DNA of 64,000 bases from Clostridia bacterium (lineage in GTDB: Bacteria; Bacillota; Clostridia; Christensenellales; UBA1242): the NCBI GenBank assembly GCA_900767835.1, contig CAAGAO010000030.1:1-64000 (forward strand), read 5' to 3'. The stretch's first letter is position 1. The number at the start of each line of letters is the position of its first letter. The translations under genes and the position numbers were made by a program. The notes under the pieces are model-generated. The model saw only the letters and a program-made list of their open reading frames with translations, did no database searches and was not told the origin of the DNA. Shown here piece by piece: positions 55,610 to 63,828 of the stretch.

Positions 55610-56680
55610 ATGAAAAAATATAAATGCTTATTACTTGTATTACTTTTAACCGTTTGCCTACTTTTTTCTGGATGTAACAAAGTTGGCACCGTTGGTTTTG
55701 CCCAAAATTCAGACGGAACAATTACAGAATTTTATATTATACCATATGCCGAACAAGAAATGATAAATTATGGTCTAACTGAAGAAGAGAGCAAAAAGAT
55801 TAAAAAACAAGCACAACAGCAGTTGGACACCACTTTTGCAGGCTATGTTGAGAATTATAAAGTAAGAATTGACGCAAACGAGAAATATTCAGAGTCTCAA
55901 AAAAAATATTTGAAAGAAGGCATAACCATTAGCAATTCTTTTATAAATAAAACCGAACAAAACTTTACATTTAATCTAGGCGATGGCTCTGCCACTCCTA
56001 ATGACTATATTACTTATATCCGTTACGAACTATATTTTAAAGACTCAACTTGCTATAAAGAATTTAAAAATGCTAATGATATTTTAAGCGAAGAAAAAGT
56101 AATAGTTGAAGAAAATCACTTTTTCACAACTACAACAAAGGTTATAAAAGACCCAATCTTCGATAAAATTAAAGACGAAACAATAACCTTAAGCAATTAT
56201 CTTGTTGGAGCAATAAAAGGTATAATTTTAAATGTAATGGCTGGAGAAAACCCAACCCAAGAAACTCTTGAGGCAACCAACAACCGCTGGAGTATAATAA
56301 GCAACGGCATTAATTTTGATGAAGCAAGCAAATACTTTACTTATTGTTACATTGTCCCATCAGCACGAATCAAAAGCAACGCTCAACAAGTCGTTTATCA
56401 AGATGGTTATTATTGGCATATGTGGCAAATAAAATCAGGCAACTCAAGCGAAGGTGGAGCAAATATTACTTTTGAATATTGGACAGTAACCGCAAATAAA
56501 TATGTTTGGTACTGCTTTGCAGTTTTAGGTGCAGTAGTAGTAATGCTTATAGTTTACTTAAAATCAAGAAAACAAGAAAAACAAGAAATTGAAAATTTAA
56601 CCAAAGATGATAAAATCAACACCGATAAAACAAATGACGACAATTCAAACATTATCAATATAGACCCAACAAAATTATAA
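55610..56680 (+). CDS. Lipoprotein with C-terminal membrane helix
   Basis: A 356-residue predicted lipoprotein: signal peptide with lipobox LFSGC (lipidated Cys at about 22), an extracytoplasmic domain of about 270 residues, then a second membrane helix (about 300-320) and a short charged cytoplasmic tail. The combination of a lipidated N-terminus and a C-terminal transmembrane helix is uncommon. No family is recognised. Single gene, divergent from yajC. Confidence 0.8.
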   Translation: MKKYKCLLLVLLLTVCLLFSGCNKVGTVGFAQNSDGTITEFYIIPYAEQEMINYGLTEEESKKIKKQAQQQLDTTFAGYVENYKVRIDANEKYSESQKKYLKEGITISNSFINKTEQNFTFNLGDGSATPNDYITYIRYELYFKDSTCYKEFKNANDILSEEKVIVEENHFFTTTTKVIKDPIFDKIKDETITLSNYLVGAIKGIILNVMAGENPTQETLEATNNRWSIISNGINFDEASKYFTYCYIVPSARIKSNAQQVVYQDGYYWHMWQIKSGNSSEGGANITFEYWTVTANKYVWYCFAVLGAVVVMLIVYLKSRKQEKQEIENLTKDDKINTDKTNDDNSNIINIDPTKL

Positions 56681-56903
56681 TGTTAAACAAAATTCATTAT
56701 AGTAAATTTAAATGATTATAATAATAAATTAATCACTATTATAATATATATTAATCACACAACAAAAGTACTATACTTAATTTTTACTGTATAGAACAAT
56801 AAAGCACAATATTTTGTTTGTGTTACTCCAAAGAAAACATTTGTTTTGTGTTATCAATTTGTTAAAAACTCATATTTTTTGTTTACATTTTCTTTATAAC
56901 ATA

Positions 56904-56940
56904 AAAAATATGCCCTGATTCAATAGGACATATTTTTTTA
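56904..56940 (-). terminator. Terminator of rplJ-rplL
   Basis: On the minus strand AAAATATGTCCT and AGGGCATATTTT pair with one mismatch and are followed by a T-run, shortly after the rplL stop. Confidence 0.8.
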
Positions 56941-56965
56941 ATATACAAACTTTATTTTAAATAAA

Positions 56966-57334
56966 TTACTTAAGTTCTACTGTAGCGCCAGCTTCTTTAA
57001 GTTTAGTTTCCATTTCTTTAGCTTGTTCAGTTGGAACATTTTCTTTAATGTTTGATGGAGCACCATCAACCAAAGCTTTAGCTTCTGAAAGTCCAAGACC
57101 AGTAATTTCTCTAACTGCTTTAATAACTGCAATTTTGTTTGCTCCAACTTCTTTTAAAGCAACTGTAAATTCAGTTTTTTCTTCTGCAGCGGCAGCACCT
57201 GCTCCAGCTGCTGGGCCAGCAACTACTGCAGCAGCAGCGCTAACGCCAAATTCTTCTTCTAACATTTTAACAAGTTCATTGATTTCAACAACTGTTTTTG
57301 TTTTGATTTCTTCAACAATATCTTTTAATTCCAT
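56966..57334 (-). CDS. rplL: 50S ribosomal protein L7/L12
   Basis: A 122-residue stalk protein that contacts translation factors. The N-terminal dimerisation domain is followed by an Ala/Gly hinge (about 34-50) and the conserved C-terminal domain ([41 protein letters not shown]). Standard length. Follows rplJ on the same strand. rpoB is not downstream; a terminator ends the operon here. Confidence 0.98.
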   Translation of the reverse strand: MELKDIVEEIKTKTVVEINELVKMLEEEFGVSAAAAVVAGPAAGAGAAAAEEKTEFTVALKEVGANKIAVIKAVREITGLGLSEAKALVDGAPSNIKENVPTEQAKEMETKLKEAGATVELK

Positions 57335-57444
57335 TGTAATATTTCTCCTTAATTTTTATTTTAAAGCATTTATGCTTTTTTATTATCGCCAATGCGATTA
57401 ATTTGTCTTAAATTGCGATTTGTAATATAATTTAAACTTTTAAA

Positions 57445-57936
57445 TTATGCCTCTTTCTTTTCTGCAATTGCATTAAGAGCAATAGCAACACTGCGAACTG
57501 GGCTTTGTAATAAGTATAAAAGTTTTGAAATAAGCACTTCTTTTGATGGGATTTTTGCAAGTGTTTCAACCATTTTGGCATCAACTCTAGCACCGTTTAA
57601 AATACCACCTTTAATTTGCATTTTTTTAGTTTTGTCTGCTGTGTCTACTAAAATTTTAGGGGCAGAAACTTCATCATGCATACCGAATGCAACGGCGGTT
57701 GTTCCTTCTAAAATATCAGCATAGCCAGTCATACCTAATTCTTCTAATGCTTTTAAAAGTAATCTGTTTTTATATACTTTGTACTCAACACCTGCTTTTC
57801 TTAAATCAGCACGCATTTTAGTATCTTCTTCAACAGTTAAACCTCTGTAATCCACAAAAGTAAGTGATACGGCTTTGTTGATTTTTTCTTTAATTTCTTC
57901 AACAAGAACTTTTTTTGCTTCTAAATTAGCACTCAC
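57445..57936 (-). CDS. rplJ: 50S ribosomal protein L10
   Basis: A 163-residue protein forming the base of the L7/L12 stalk. LTFVDYRGLTVEEDTKMRADLRKAGVEYKVYKNRLLLKAL is the typical N-terminal domain; the C-terminal helix VRSVAIALNAIAEKK binds L7/L12 dimers. It starts the rplJ-rplL operon and is preceded by the L10 leader RNA. rplK and rplA are not upstream. Confidence 0.98.
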   Translation of the reverse strand: MSANLEAKKVLVEEIKEKINKAVSLTFVDYRGLTVEEDTKMRADLRKAGVEYKVYKNRLLLKALEELGMTGYADILEGTTAVAFGMHDEVSAPKILVDTADKTKKMQIKGGILNGARVDAKMVETLAKIPSKEVLISKLLYLLQSPVRSVAIALNAIAEKKEA

Positions 57937-57974
57937 TATTTTTGTCTCCTTTTAATTTTAAGTTTGTATATTTG

Positions 57975-58112
57975 TAAAAAACAAAAGCCTTTTGTAGCCG
58001 AGAAAGTTACAAAAGGCTTGAAAAGACCATTTATATAAACTTAACCTCGGCAAGCACAAATTGTTTACGGATTAACTCCACTTGCTGTCTTTGGAAAAGG
58101 ACATTTATTAAT
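57975..58112 (-). ncRNA. Ribosomal protein L10 leader
   Basis: On the minus strand the leader contains GACAGCAAGTGGAGTTAATCC, GTGCTTGCCGAGG and then a terminator-like hairpin AAGCCTTTTGTA/TACAAAAGGCTT with T-run. These match the L10 leader family, in which L10(L12)4 binds the RNA and represses the operon. The terminal hairpin suggests control by transcription termination. Confidence 0.85.
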
Positions 58113-58164
58113 TTACTGAAATAATAATATCACTCTTAATTATGATTGTCAAGCATTTTTCAAA

Positions 58165-58262
58165 TATTTTCTATTAAGGAGCGAGAGATAGTGACTTTAT
58201 GCTTGCATAAAAAGGCACTAGAAATCGCGACGCCAATATATATAAAATATATATTAAAGCCC
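58165..58262. repeat. Dispersed intergenic repeat, copy B (inverted relative to copy A)
   Basis: GAGCGAGAGATAGTGACTTT, AAATCGCGACGCCAATATATAT and flanking words match the reverse complement of 31030-31105 with scattered changes. The rest of 58113-58466 holds no gene. Confidence 0.6.
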
Positions 58263-58466
58263 GAACATTAATTTAATTATAAAATAAATCTTGTTTTTAA
58301 ACTATACTAATAATACTAAAATCATTTTTATCCAAGTCCAATAAAATAGACTCGCATCAACTATTTTTAAAGTGGGCAAAAAAGTACACAACAAAAATTT
58401 TAAAAATTATTTGTAAAATAAATACTATTATGTTAAAATAATTATAAATTTGAATGGGGGAAATAT

Positions 58467-58847
58467 ATGGATATTGTTTCGATAGCAGAACAGCTTTCCA
58501 AAGTTGCAAAACTTAAAAAAGTTGACAACAACGAGTTTGAAATTGTAACTGACGCCAAGATTGATGCAAAAACACCAATCAAAATCTTTTTACGCAAAAC
58601 AGAAAATAGTGTAGTCATGTGCGACAAAAAGCACACATTAAAATATATGAACAATATATACGAATTAAAATCTTTAGATGTAAAAGGTTGTATTGCTTCT
58701 GTAATTAGGATATATGGTTTTTCTATTGTTTCTGGAGAATTAATCTCAAACAACATTACATCAAAAAATGTTTTAGAATCTTTCTATAATTTCATTATTT
58801 GCGTAGGGCAACTTGCAAATATGTATGCATTCTTTGATAAACCATAA
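58467..58847 (+). CDS. Unknown small protein
   Basis: A 126-residue soluble protein with a good ribosome site (GGGGG AAATAT before ATG). The middle LKSLDVKGCIASVIRIYGFSIVSGEL suggests an alpha/beta fold; there are two cysteines. No family recognised; single gene with its own terminator. Confidence 0.65.
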   Translation: MDIVSIAEQLSKVAKLKKVDNNEFEIVTDAKIDAKTPIKIFLRKTENSVVMCDKKHTLKYMNNIYELKSLDVKGCIASVIRIYGFSIVSGELISNNITSKNVLESFYNFIICVGQLANMYAFFDKP

Positions 58848-58905
58848 TACAAGATAACACTTCTTTTAGTTTGTGTTATTACTATAGTTCCTAAACAAAG
58901 AATTT

Positions 58906-58938
58906 GCCACCTTATCTAAATTTAGGTGGCTTTTTTGA
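58906..58938 (+). terminator. Terminator of the 58467 gene
   Basis: GCCACC and GGTGGC with added A-T pairs form the stem, followed by six Ts. Confidence 0.85.
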
Positions 58939-59015
58939 TAAATCGCTAAGATAGAGAGATAAATAAATATGATATATGATATCCTATAGAGAATAAAATT
59001 TTTGTTTTTGTAATT

Positions 59016-59130
59016 TGCATTCACAAATCAATTTGCAAGCGTAAATCGGTTAAAATCAACGGTATCTCATTATATATAAATTATAAATAATAATATCAAT
59101 GAGTTATTTATTTGTCTTTCGCAACAAGTT
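59016..59130. repeat. Dispersed intergenic repeat, copy C
   Basis: GCATTCACAAATCAATTTGC and ATTATATATAAATTATAAAT follow the order of copy A (30984-31105), and GTCTTTCGCAACAAGT recurs at about 8053-8068. Some of the right part differs. Confidence 0.55.
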
Positions 59131-59140
59131 TAGTATCTGC

Positions 59141-59169
59141 TTGACATTAAAATACTAAAAGATTAAAAT
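59141..59169 (+). promoter_or_regulatory. Promoter of metG
   Basis: TTGACA (59141-59146), 17-base spacer and TAAAAT (59164-59169), giving a short leader with GGAGA before the ATG. No T-box is visible. Confidence 0.7.
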
Positions 59170-59193
59170 TAGATTAAATTTTTAGGAGAATTT

Positions 59194-60834
59194 ATGAAAA
59201 ATATATTTATAGGTGGGGCTTGGCCATATGCCAATAATTCGCTCCATATCGGACATTTAGCAGCATTACTTCCTGGTGATGTACTTGCTAGATTTTTTAG
59301 AAAAAACGGAGATAATGTTATATATGTTTCCGGTTCAGACTGCCATGGCACTCCAATTACAGTTAGAGCAAACAAGTTGGGTGTAAGTGGTCAAGAAATT
59401 GCCGGATATTACGATAACGAATTTAGACAAAACTTTAAAGATTTAGAATTTAGTTACGATTTATACACCAACACAATGACCGAATATCACGCAAATGTAG
59501 TTAAAGAAAATTTAAAAAAGATTGCAGAAAAGGGGTATTTTTACACAAAAACCGAAAAAGAGGACTATTGTGAGCATTGTGGCAAATTTGTTTCCGATAG
59601 AGAAATTAAAGGAATTTGTCCAATTTGCGGAGCAGAAGCCGATGGTGACCAGTGCGATAAATGTTTAACAGCACTCACACCAGATATGTTAAAAGACAAA
59701 ACTTGCAAACTTTGTGGCACTAAAACAACACTAAAAGATAACACTCACCTTTATTTCAAATTATCATCTTGCCAAAAGGCAGTTGAAGAATTATTTGAAA
59801 AATACAAAAAATACTGGCGTCCAACCGCTGTAAACGAAACCGCAAAATATTTAAAAGAAGGTCTGCGGGATAGAGCAATTACTCGCAGTTTAAACTGGGG
59901 GGTTGAACTCCCATTCGCTGGTTTTGAAGATAAACGCGTTTATGTTTGGATAGAAGCCGTAATGGGTTACTTGTCAGCAGGCGAGCAAGCATCAAAAGCA
60001 AAAGGTATGAATTTTGAAGAATTTATGCACGACAAAAACACAACATCATATTATGTTCATGGCAAAGACAACATTGTTTTCCATACAATAATCTTGCCAG
60101 CACTACTTGGCGTTATTGATGATAAACTTTCTATGCCAGAACGCATAATTTCTTGCGAATATGTCAATATGAATGGCGATAAAATGAGTAAAAGCAAAGG
60201 TAATTTAATCACTGTAAACACTCTTCTTGCTAATTTTGACCCGGACTCTATAAGATACAATTTCTGCCTAAATAATCCAGAACGCAGAGATACAAACTTT
60301 GACCTAAATGATTATGTTTCTATTCACAACAAACATTTAGTTGGTGGATATGGCAACTTTGTCAATAGAAATTTATCTTTCCTTGCAAAGAAATTTGAAG
60401 GCAAATTACCTCAACTTGATTTAGATGCAGATGTTAAAAATACTGTTGAAGAAACATACAAAACAATAAAAGAATTATTTAAAAATGGCGAAATAAAAGA
60501 AGCAACCACAAGACTATACGATTATGTCCAATATGCAAATAAATATTACGACACCAATGAACCTTGGGTACTTGCGAAAACCGATATGGAAAAATTTAAT
60601 AAGGTTACATCAAACTGCTTATATTTAATAGCAAATATGGCTAACCTATATGAGCCAATTATGCCAAAACGCGCGCAAATGTTAAGTGAACTTTTAGGAA
60701 TAGATTTATCTAAGTACGAACCGGTAACCTATGATTCAACAAAAATAATAACCAATGTTCCACTTTTGTTCCAAAGATTAGACCTAGAACAAATAGATAT
60801 GACCAAAGGCATAACCAATCCGTTTAATGCGTAA
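59194..60834 (+). CDS. metG: Methionyl-tRNA synthetase
   Basis: A 546-residue class I enzyme that charges tRNA-Met. HIGH motif NSLHIGHLAALLP is near residue 19; the KMSKS loop is KMSKSKGN near 330; the zinc domain has two four-cysteine knuckles (CEHC...CPIC and CDKC...CKLC, about 126-172), as in the MetG1 type. The C-terminal tRNA-binding EMAP-like domain present in many bacteria is absent, so it may act with a separate or no such domain. GGAGA before the ATG. Confidence 0.97.
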   Translation: MKNIFIGGAWPYANNSLHIGHLAALLPGDVLARFFRKNGDNVIYVSGSDCHGTPITVRANKLGVSGQEIAGYYDNEFRQNFKDLEFSYDLYTNTMTEYHANVVKENLKKIAEKGYFYTKTEKEDYCEHCGKFVSDREIKGICPICGAEADGDQCDKCLTALTPDMLKDKTCKLCGTKTTLKDNTHLYFKLSSCQKAVEELFEKYKKYWRPTAVNETAKYLKEGLRDRAITRSLNWGVELPFAGFEDKRVYVWIEAVMGYLSAGEQASKAKGMNFEEFMHDKNTTSYYVHGKDNIVFHTIILPALLGVIDDKLSMPERIISCEYVNMNGDKMSKSKGNLITVNTLLANFDPDSIRYNFCLNNPERRDTNFDLNDYVSIHNKHLVGGYGNFVNRNLSFLAKKFEGKLPQLDLDADVKNTVEETYKTIKELFKNGEIKEATTRLYDYVQYANKYYDTNEPWVLAKTDMEKFNKVTSNCLYLIANMANLYEPIMPKRAQMLSELLGIDLSKYEPVTYDSTKIITNVPLLFQRLDLEQIDMTKGITNPFNA

Positions 60835-61030
60835 AATATTTTAATTTGTAAAAATATTTTAATAAAAGTTAAAAACATTTACTATAAAAAGGTTAATTAA
60901 AAAAATAACTAACAAGGTCTATCAATTTTGAAACTAGTGAAATAATAGAAAATGTTAAATATTTTTTAAATTGTATATTGCAATATTTTTGATAATTTGC
61001 TAATATATTTGTTATATTAGGGAGGAAAAT

Positions 61031-61366
61031 ATGCTAGGGAAAAAATTAACTGAAGAAAAATACAAAGAACTTGTAAAAGGAACTATATTAAGTTCTATGA
61101 CTTTGAGCGAAATTGTTGATATTGCAACTAATCTTGATAAATTTTGGGAATTTGCAGGAACATATTATAACTTAGGTGCAGAATCTCCGATAATAATTAT
61201 TGATAGAGAACAATCAGTTGGTGGTTACAATAATAGCGAACTGACTTTATCAACAATGAGAGGCTCTGTCGTTTCTAATGATAGAAACTTTCAATCATTA
61301 GTTAATGAAGCCATTACTGTAAAATTGGAAAAGTCTGAAAATAATGAAGATACTTTAAGTAAATAA
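61031..61366 (+). CDS. Unknown small protein
   Basis: A 111-residue soluble ORF with a strong GGGAGG before the ATG. The first 50 residues are helical (EEKYKELVKGTILSSMTLSEIVDIA); a short hydrophobic strand (IIIID) and a Ser/Thr-rich segment follow. No family recognised. The strong ribosome site and the terminator at 61500 support it being real. Confidence 0.65.
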   Translation: MLGKKLTEEKYKELVKGTILSSMTLSEIVDIATNLDKFWEFAGTYYNLGAESPIIIIDREQSVGGYNNSELTLSTMRGSVVSNDRNFQSLVNEAITVKLEKSENNEDTLSK

Positions 61367-61429
61367 TTCGCAAGACATTCAAATTGAATTTTAAGTATTT
61401 TTTATAAAATGGCACTTAGACATGTGCTT

Positions 61430-61478
61430 GTTTCTATACAAGTGTTCTCGCTTCGCTCGAACAGACAAGCACACGCCT
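61430..61478. other. GTGCTTGT hairpin downstream of the 61031 gene
   Basis: GTGCTTGT and ACAAGCAC form a stem around a loop containing TTCTCGCTTCGCTCGAA; outer GGC and GCC also pair. The composition resembles the G+C-richer repeat modules at the window ends. Function unknown. Confidence 0.4.
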
Positions 61479-61499
61479 AAAAAATAAATTAAAGCAGAC

Positions 61500-61542
61500 A
61501 AAAAGCGAAAGTGTTGGTGAACGTAACACACTTTCGCTTTTT
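61500..61542. terminator. Strong 15-bp hairpin terminator
   Basis: AAAAAGCGAAAGTGT (61500-61514) pairs perfectly with ACACTTTCGCTTTTT (61528-61542), with T-runs at the ends on both strands. Confidence 0.85.
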
Positions 61543-61557
61543 GCTGTTATATGTTAT

Positions 61558-61768
61558 GGCTAATTTATTCCATGGTGCACTTGACAAAAGTCTCTGAAAT
61601 TAGTTTTCTTTTTGCTGGTTAAGACAGAGAAACAATATTTATGCTTATGGCTTTGCCTTTTCGTTTCTCTGCCTTTTGATATTGTGTTTTCATTTCTTCT
61701 CTTGTCAAGTACCTTTCACGGCATAAAGTAGCCAATAAAAAAGAGAACTAGATTTTTCTAATTCTCTT
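61558..61768 (+). ncRNA. Structured RNA, candidate 6S RNA
   Basis: A 176-base region folds into one long interrupted hairpin: a closing stem (GGCTAATTTATTCC at 61558-61571 with the complementary GG...TAAAGTAGCC ending 61733), a second stem (ACTTGACAA 61579-61587 with TTGTCAAGT 61702-61710), a large internal bubble, and an apical stem (CAGAGAAAC 61625-61633 with GTTTCTCTG 61663-61671). TCTCTG at 61591-61596 can alternatively pair with CAGAGA, so it can refold. Size and shape are those of 6S RNA, and in Bacillus subtilis one 6S gene lies next to the hisS-aspS genes, as here. A hairpin at 61741-61768 could end it. Strand is uncertain. Confidence 0.45.
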
Positions 61769-61865
61769 AATTATTACACTAGTTTCAAAAGTTAGTGACT
61801 AACAAAAACTTTTTTATTAATTATAAAGAAGAATTAAAAAATATTTTTCACCTTGCAAAAAAATA

Positions 61866-61894
61866 TTGACAAATTAAAATTATAGGCATATATT
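61866..61894 (+). promoter_or_regulatory. Promoter of the his leader and hisS
   Basis: TTGACA (61866-61871), 17-base spacer and TATATT (61889-61894), followed by AAAGGA and the leader peptide ATG at 61915. Confidence 0.85.
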
Positions 61895-61914
61895 AAAAAT
61901 ATAAAGGAATAATT

Positions 61915-61953
61915 ATGAAAAAAATTAACTTTTTACATCATCATATCAACTAA
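61915..61953 (+). CDS. Histidine leader peptide of hisS
   Basis: A 12-codon ORF reading MKKINFLHHHIN, with three consecutive His codons (CAT CAT CAT) near its end and an AAAGGA site nine bases before the ATG. It lies between a near-consensus promoter and a terminator, about 255 bp before hisS. Peptides of this form sense charged tRNA-His through ribosome stalling, as in the enterobacterial his operon leader. Confidence 0.85.
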   Translation: MKKINFLHHHIN

Positions 61954-61954
61954 A

Positions 61955-62046
61955 TTGTCTGTTTTTAATCAGACAAGGTTTTGATATGCCTTGACTTAAA
62001 AAGTATTTTTAAAGCATCAACGGCATATCGTTGGTGCTTTTTTTGT
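61955..62046 (+). promoter_or_regulatory. Transcription attenuator upstream of hisS
   Basis: After the leader peptide stop, TTGTCTG/CAGACAA (about 61955-61975) forms a first stem. GATATGCC (61983-61990) is complementary to GGCATATC (62022-62029), an antiterminator pairing that would break the terminator AAAGCATCAACG/CGTTGGTGCTTT (62011-62022 with 62029-62040) followed by seven Ts. Ribosome stalling at His codons would mask the first stem and favour the antiterminator, so hisS is expressed when charged tRNA-His is scarce. Confidence 0.8.
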
Positions 62047-62209
62047 TAAATAAATTTGCAAAAACATTTATACTTATCTATCATTTTATAAAACAACATA
62101 AAAATAGAAAATATTTATCATTTTAATATAGAAATATTTTTGCATAATTAATACATTTTTAAGCACCGATTTTTAGATATAAAAAATTAATAAAATAAAA
62201 GGGAAATAT

Positions 62210-63493
62210 ATGGAAATAGAATTACAAAACATAAAGGGAACAAAAGACTTTTTACCCGAAGAACAAGTTATCAGAAATAGAATTACTGATATTTTAAAAC
62301 AAAATTTTGAAAAATATGGTTATTTGCCACTTGAAACACCTATTTTAAACGCGTACGATTTATTAAAGTATAAATATGAAGAGGGTGCGGAAATTTTAAA
62401 CGAAGTATACAAATTTAAAGACCAAGGCAAAAGAGAAATTGGTTTAAGATACGACTTAACCGTCCCTTTTTGCAAAGTTATTGGTTTAAATCAAGATTTA
62501 ACAATGCCATTTAGAAGATATGAAATAGGCAAAGTTTTTAGAGATGGTCCAGTTAAATTAGGTAGAGCCAGAGAATTTTATCAATGTGATATTGATGTTG
62601 TTGGTATAGATGGTAGATATATAGAAGCCGAACAAATGCTAATGGTAAAAAATGTATTCAATCAACTAAATATCCCTATTGTAATTAAATGGAATAATCG
62701 CAAACTTATGAGCGGATTATTGATTTACGCAAATATTCCCGATGACCTAACAGAAAAGGCGATAGGTTTAATTGACCGCTTAGAAAAAATATCTTTTGAA
62801 GAATTGGTTGCTGAGTTCAACGCAATAGGTGTTAATGAAAACACCGTTAAACAAATTTTAGACTTATTCAACAAAACCCTTGGCGAGTATAATGAAATGT
62901 TCGCAAATACCGACATTCAAATTTTAAAAGAGGGATTGTATGAGTGCAATGAGTTAAACGATATAATAAACAAACTAAACATATCTTCATCTTGCGAATT
63001 TTCACCTAAACTTGCCCGCGGTCTTAGTATCTATACTGGCACAGTTTACGAGTTTTTTGATAAGGAAAAACGCATAACATCTTCTCTTGGTGGCGGTGGA
63101 AGATACAACAAAATCATAACCGAATTTATAAACAACGGACAAAGTTATCCGGCAGTTGGACTATGTTTTGGGTTAGAGCCAATTTATGCAATACTCTCTA
63201 AAGAAAAGCAAGACTCTTTTGTTGATGTATTTATTGTTCCTATGGGCACAGAAATTGAATGTCTAAATCTTGCAAATGTTCTTCGTGATAACGGAATAAA
63301 AACACTTATAGAGATGAATAACAAAAAAGTTAAAAAGTCCTTTGAGTATGCAAACAAAACCAATATTAAATATGTTATTGTTGTAGGTAGCAACGAAATA
63401 GAAAGCGGTCAATATGCTTTAAAAAATATGCAAAACGGCGAGCAAGTAAATGTTTCTATTGAAGAAATGCTTAAAATATTAAAAAATAATTGA
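62210..63493 (+). CDS. hisS: Histidyl-tRNA synthetase
   Basis: A 427-residue class II enzyme that charges tRNA-His. The N-terminus KGTKDFLPEEQVIRNRI, motif 2 FRRYEIGKVFRDGPVKLGRAREFYQCDIDVVG, the His-specific LARGLSIYTGTVYE and motif 3 AVGLCFGLEPI are present; the C-terminal anticodon-binding domain starts near 335. In HisRS the usual RGLDYY appears as RGLSIY. GGGAAA precedes the ATG. Expression seems controlled by the histidine leader upstream; aspS, its common partner, does not follow. The tRNA-His gene lies 180 bp downstream. Confidence 0.95.
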   Translation: MEIELQNIKGTKDFLPEEQVIRNRITDILKQNFEKYGYLPLETPILNAYDLLKYKYEEGAEILNEVYKFKDQGKREIGLRYDLTVPFCKVIGLNQDLTMPFRRYEIGKVFRDGPVKLGRAREFYQCDIDVVGIDGRYIEAEQMLMVKNVFNQLNIPIVIKWNNRKLMSGLLIYANIPDDLTEKAIGLIDRLEKISFEELVAEFNAIGVNENTVKQILDLFNKTLGEYNEMFANTDIQILKEGLYECNELNDIINKLNISSSCEFSPKLARGLSIYTGTVYEFFDKEKRITSSLGGGGRYNKIITEFINNGQSYPAVGLCFGLEPIYAILSKEKQDSFVDVFIVPMGTEIECLNLANVLRDNGIKTLIEMNNKKVKKSFEYANKTNIKYVIVVGSNEIESGQYALKNMQNGEQVNVSIEEMLKILKNN

Positions 63494-63530
63494 ATTTTTT
63501 AGAAAAAATTTTTAAAGTAGGGAAGATTAT

Positions 63531-63566
63531 GCGGGGAAACCTTTTGTTAAAAGGTTTTTCCCGCAC
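63531..63566. repeat. GCGGGGAAACC hairpin element after hisS
   Basis: GCGGGGAAACCTTTT and AAAAGGTTTTTCCCGC pair around GTTA; the flanks GGGAAGATTAT and ACCCTTTCCAAAAACTTTCA are of the kind often seen around such palindromes in Clostridia. There is no immediate T-run, so it is more likely an intergenic repeat than a simple terminator, though it lies 38 bp after the hisS stop. Confidence 0.55.
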
Positions 63567-63634
63567 CCTTTCCAAAAACTTTCAATTTTTTGTTTAACTA
63601 ATATCTTAAAATAAATTTTAATTTAAACAAAATC

Positions 63635-63664
63635 TTGACAACCAATACCTTAATATGATAATAT
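63635..63664 (+). promoter_or_regulatory. Promoter of tRNA-His
   Basis: TTGACA (63635-63640), 18-base spacer and TAATAT (63659-63664), 11 bases before the tRNA 5' end. Confidence 0.75.
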
Positions 63665-63675
63665 CTAAGCCATAT

Positions 63676-63753
63676 GGTGGAATTAGTTCAGTTGGTTAGA
63701 ATGCCAGATTGTGACTCTGGAGGTCGCAGGTTCAAGTCCCGTATTCCACCCCA
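63676..63753 (+). tRNA. tRNA-His (GTG)
   Basis: Complete cloverleaf with anticodon loop TTGTGAC (anticodon GTG), acceptor GTGGAAT with ATTCCAC, the extra G at position -1 paired with C73 that identifies tRNA-His, and encoded CCA. Its own promoter precedes it, and it is followed by the hairpin repeat. Confidence 0.97.
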
Positions 63754-63755
63754 CT

Positions 63756-63828
63756 AAAAAAATTGTTGCCCTTACGGAACTCATTTTGCTAACGCAAAAT
63801 TTCGTTTTAACGGGCACAATTTTTTTTA
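63756..63828 (+). terminator. Hairpin repeat acting as tRNA-His terminator
   Basis: An A-run plus ATTGTTGCCC pairs with GGGCACAAT plus a run of eight Ts; the inner stem is ATTTTGC/GCAAAAT with loop TAAC. It begins three bases after the tRNA and mirrors the terminator after nifU. Confidence 0.65.

Noticed and set aside
61575..61720. Short minus-strand ORF (24 codons) within the 6S-like region
   Set aside because: A GAGAAG site precedes an ATG, but the long interrupted hairpin better explains the region, and the peptide has no distinct feature.
61750..62209. T-box riboswitch upstream of hisS
   Set aside because: The conserved T-box bulge sequence is not visible; leader peptide and attenuator account for the region.
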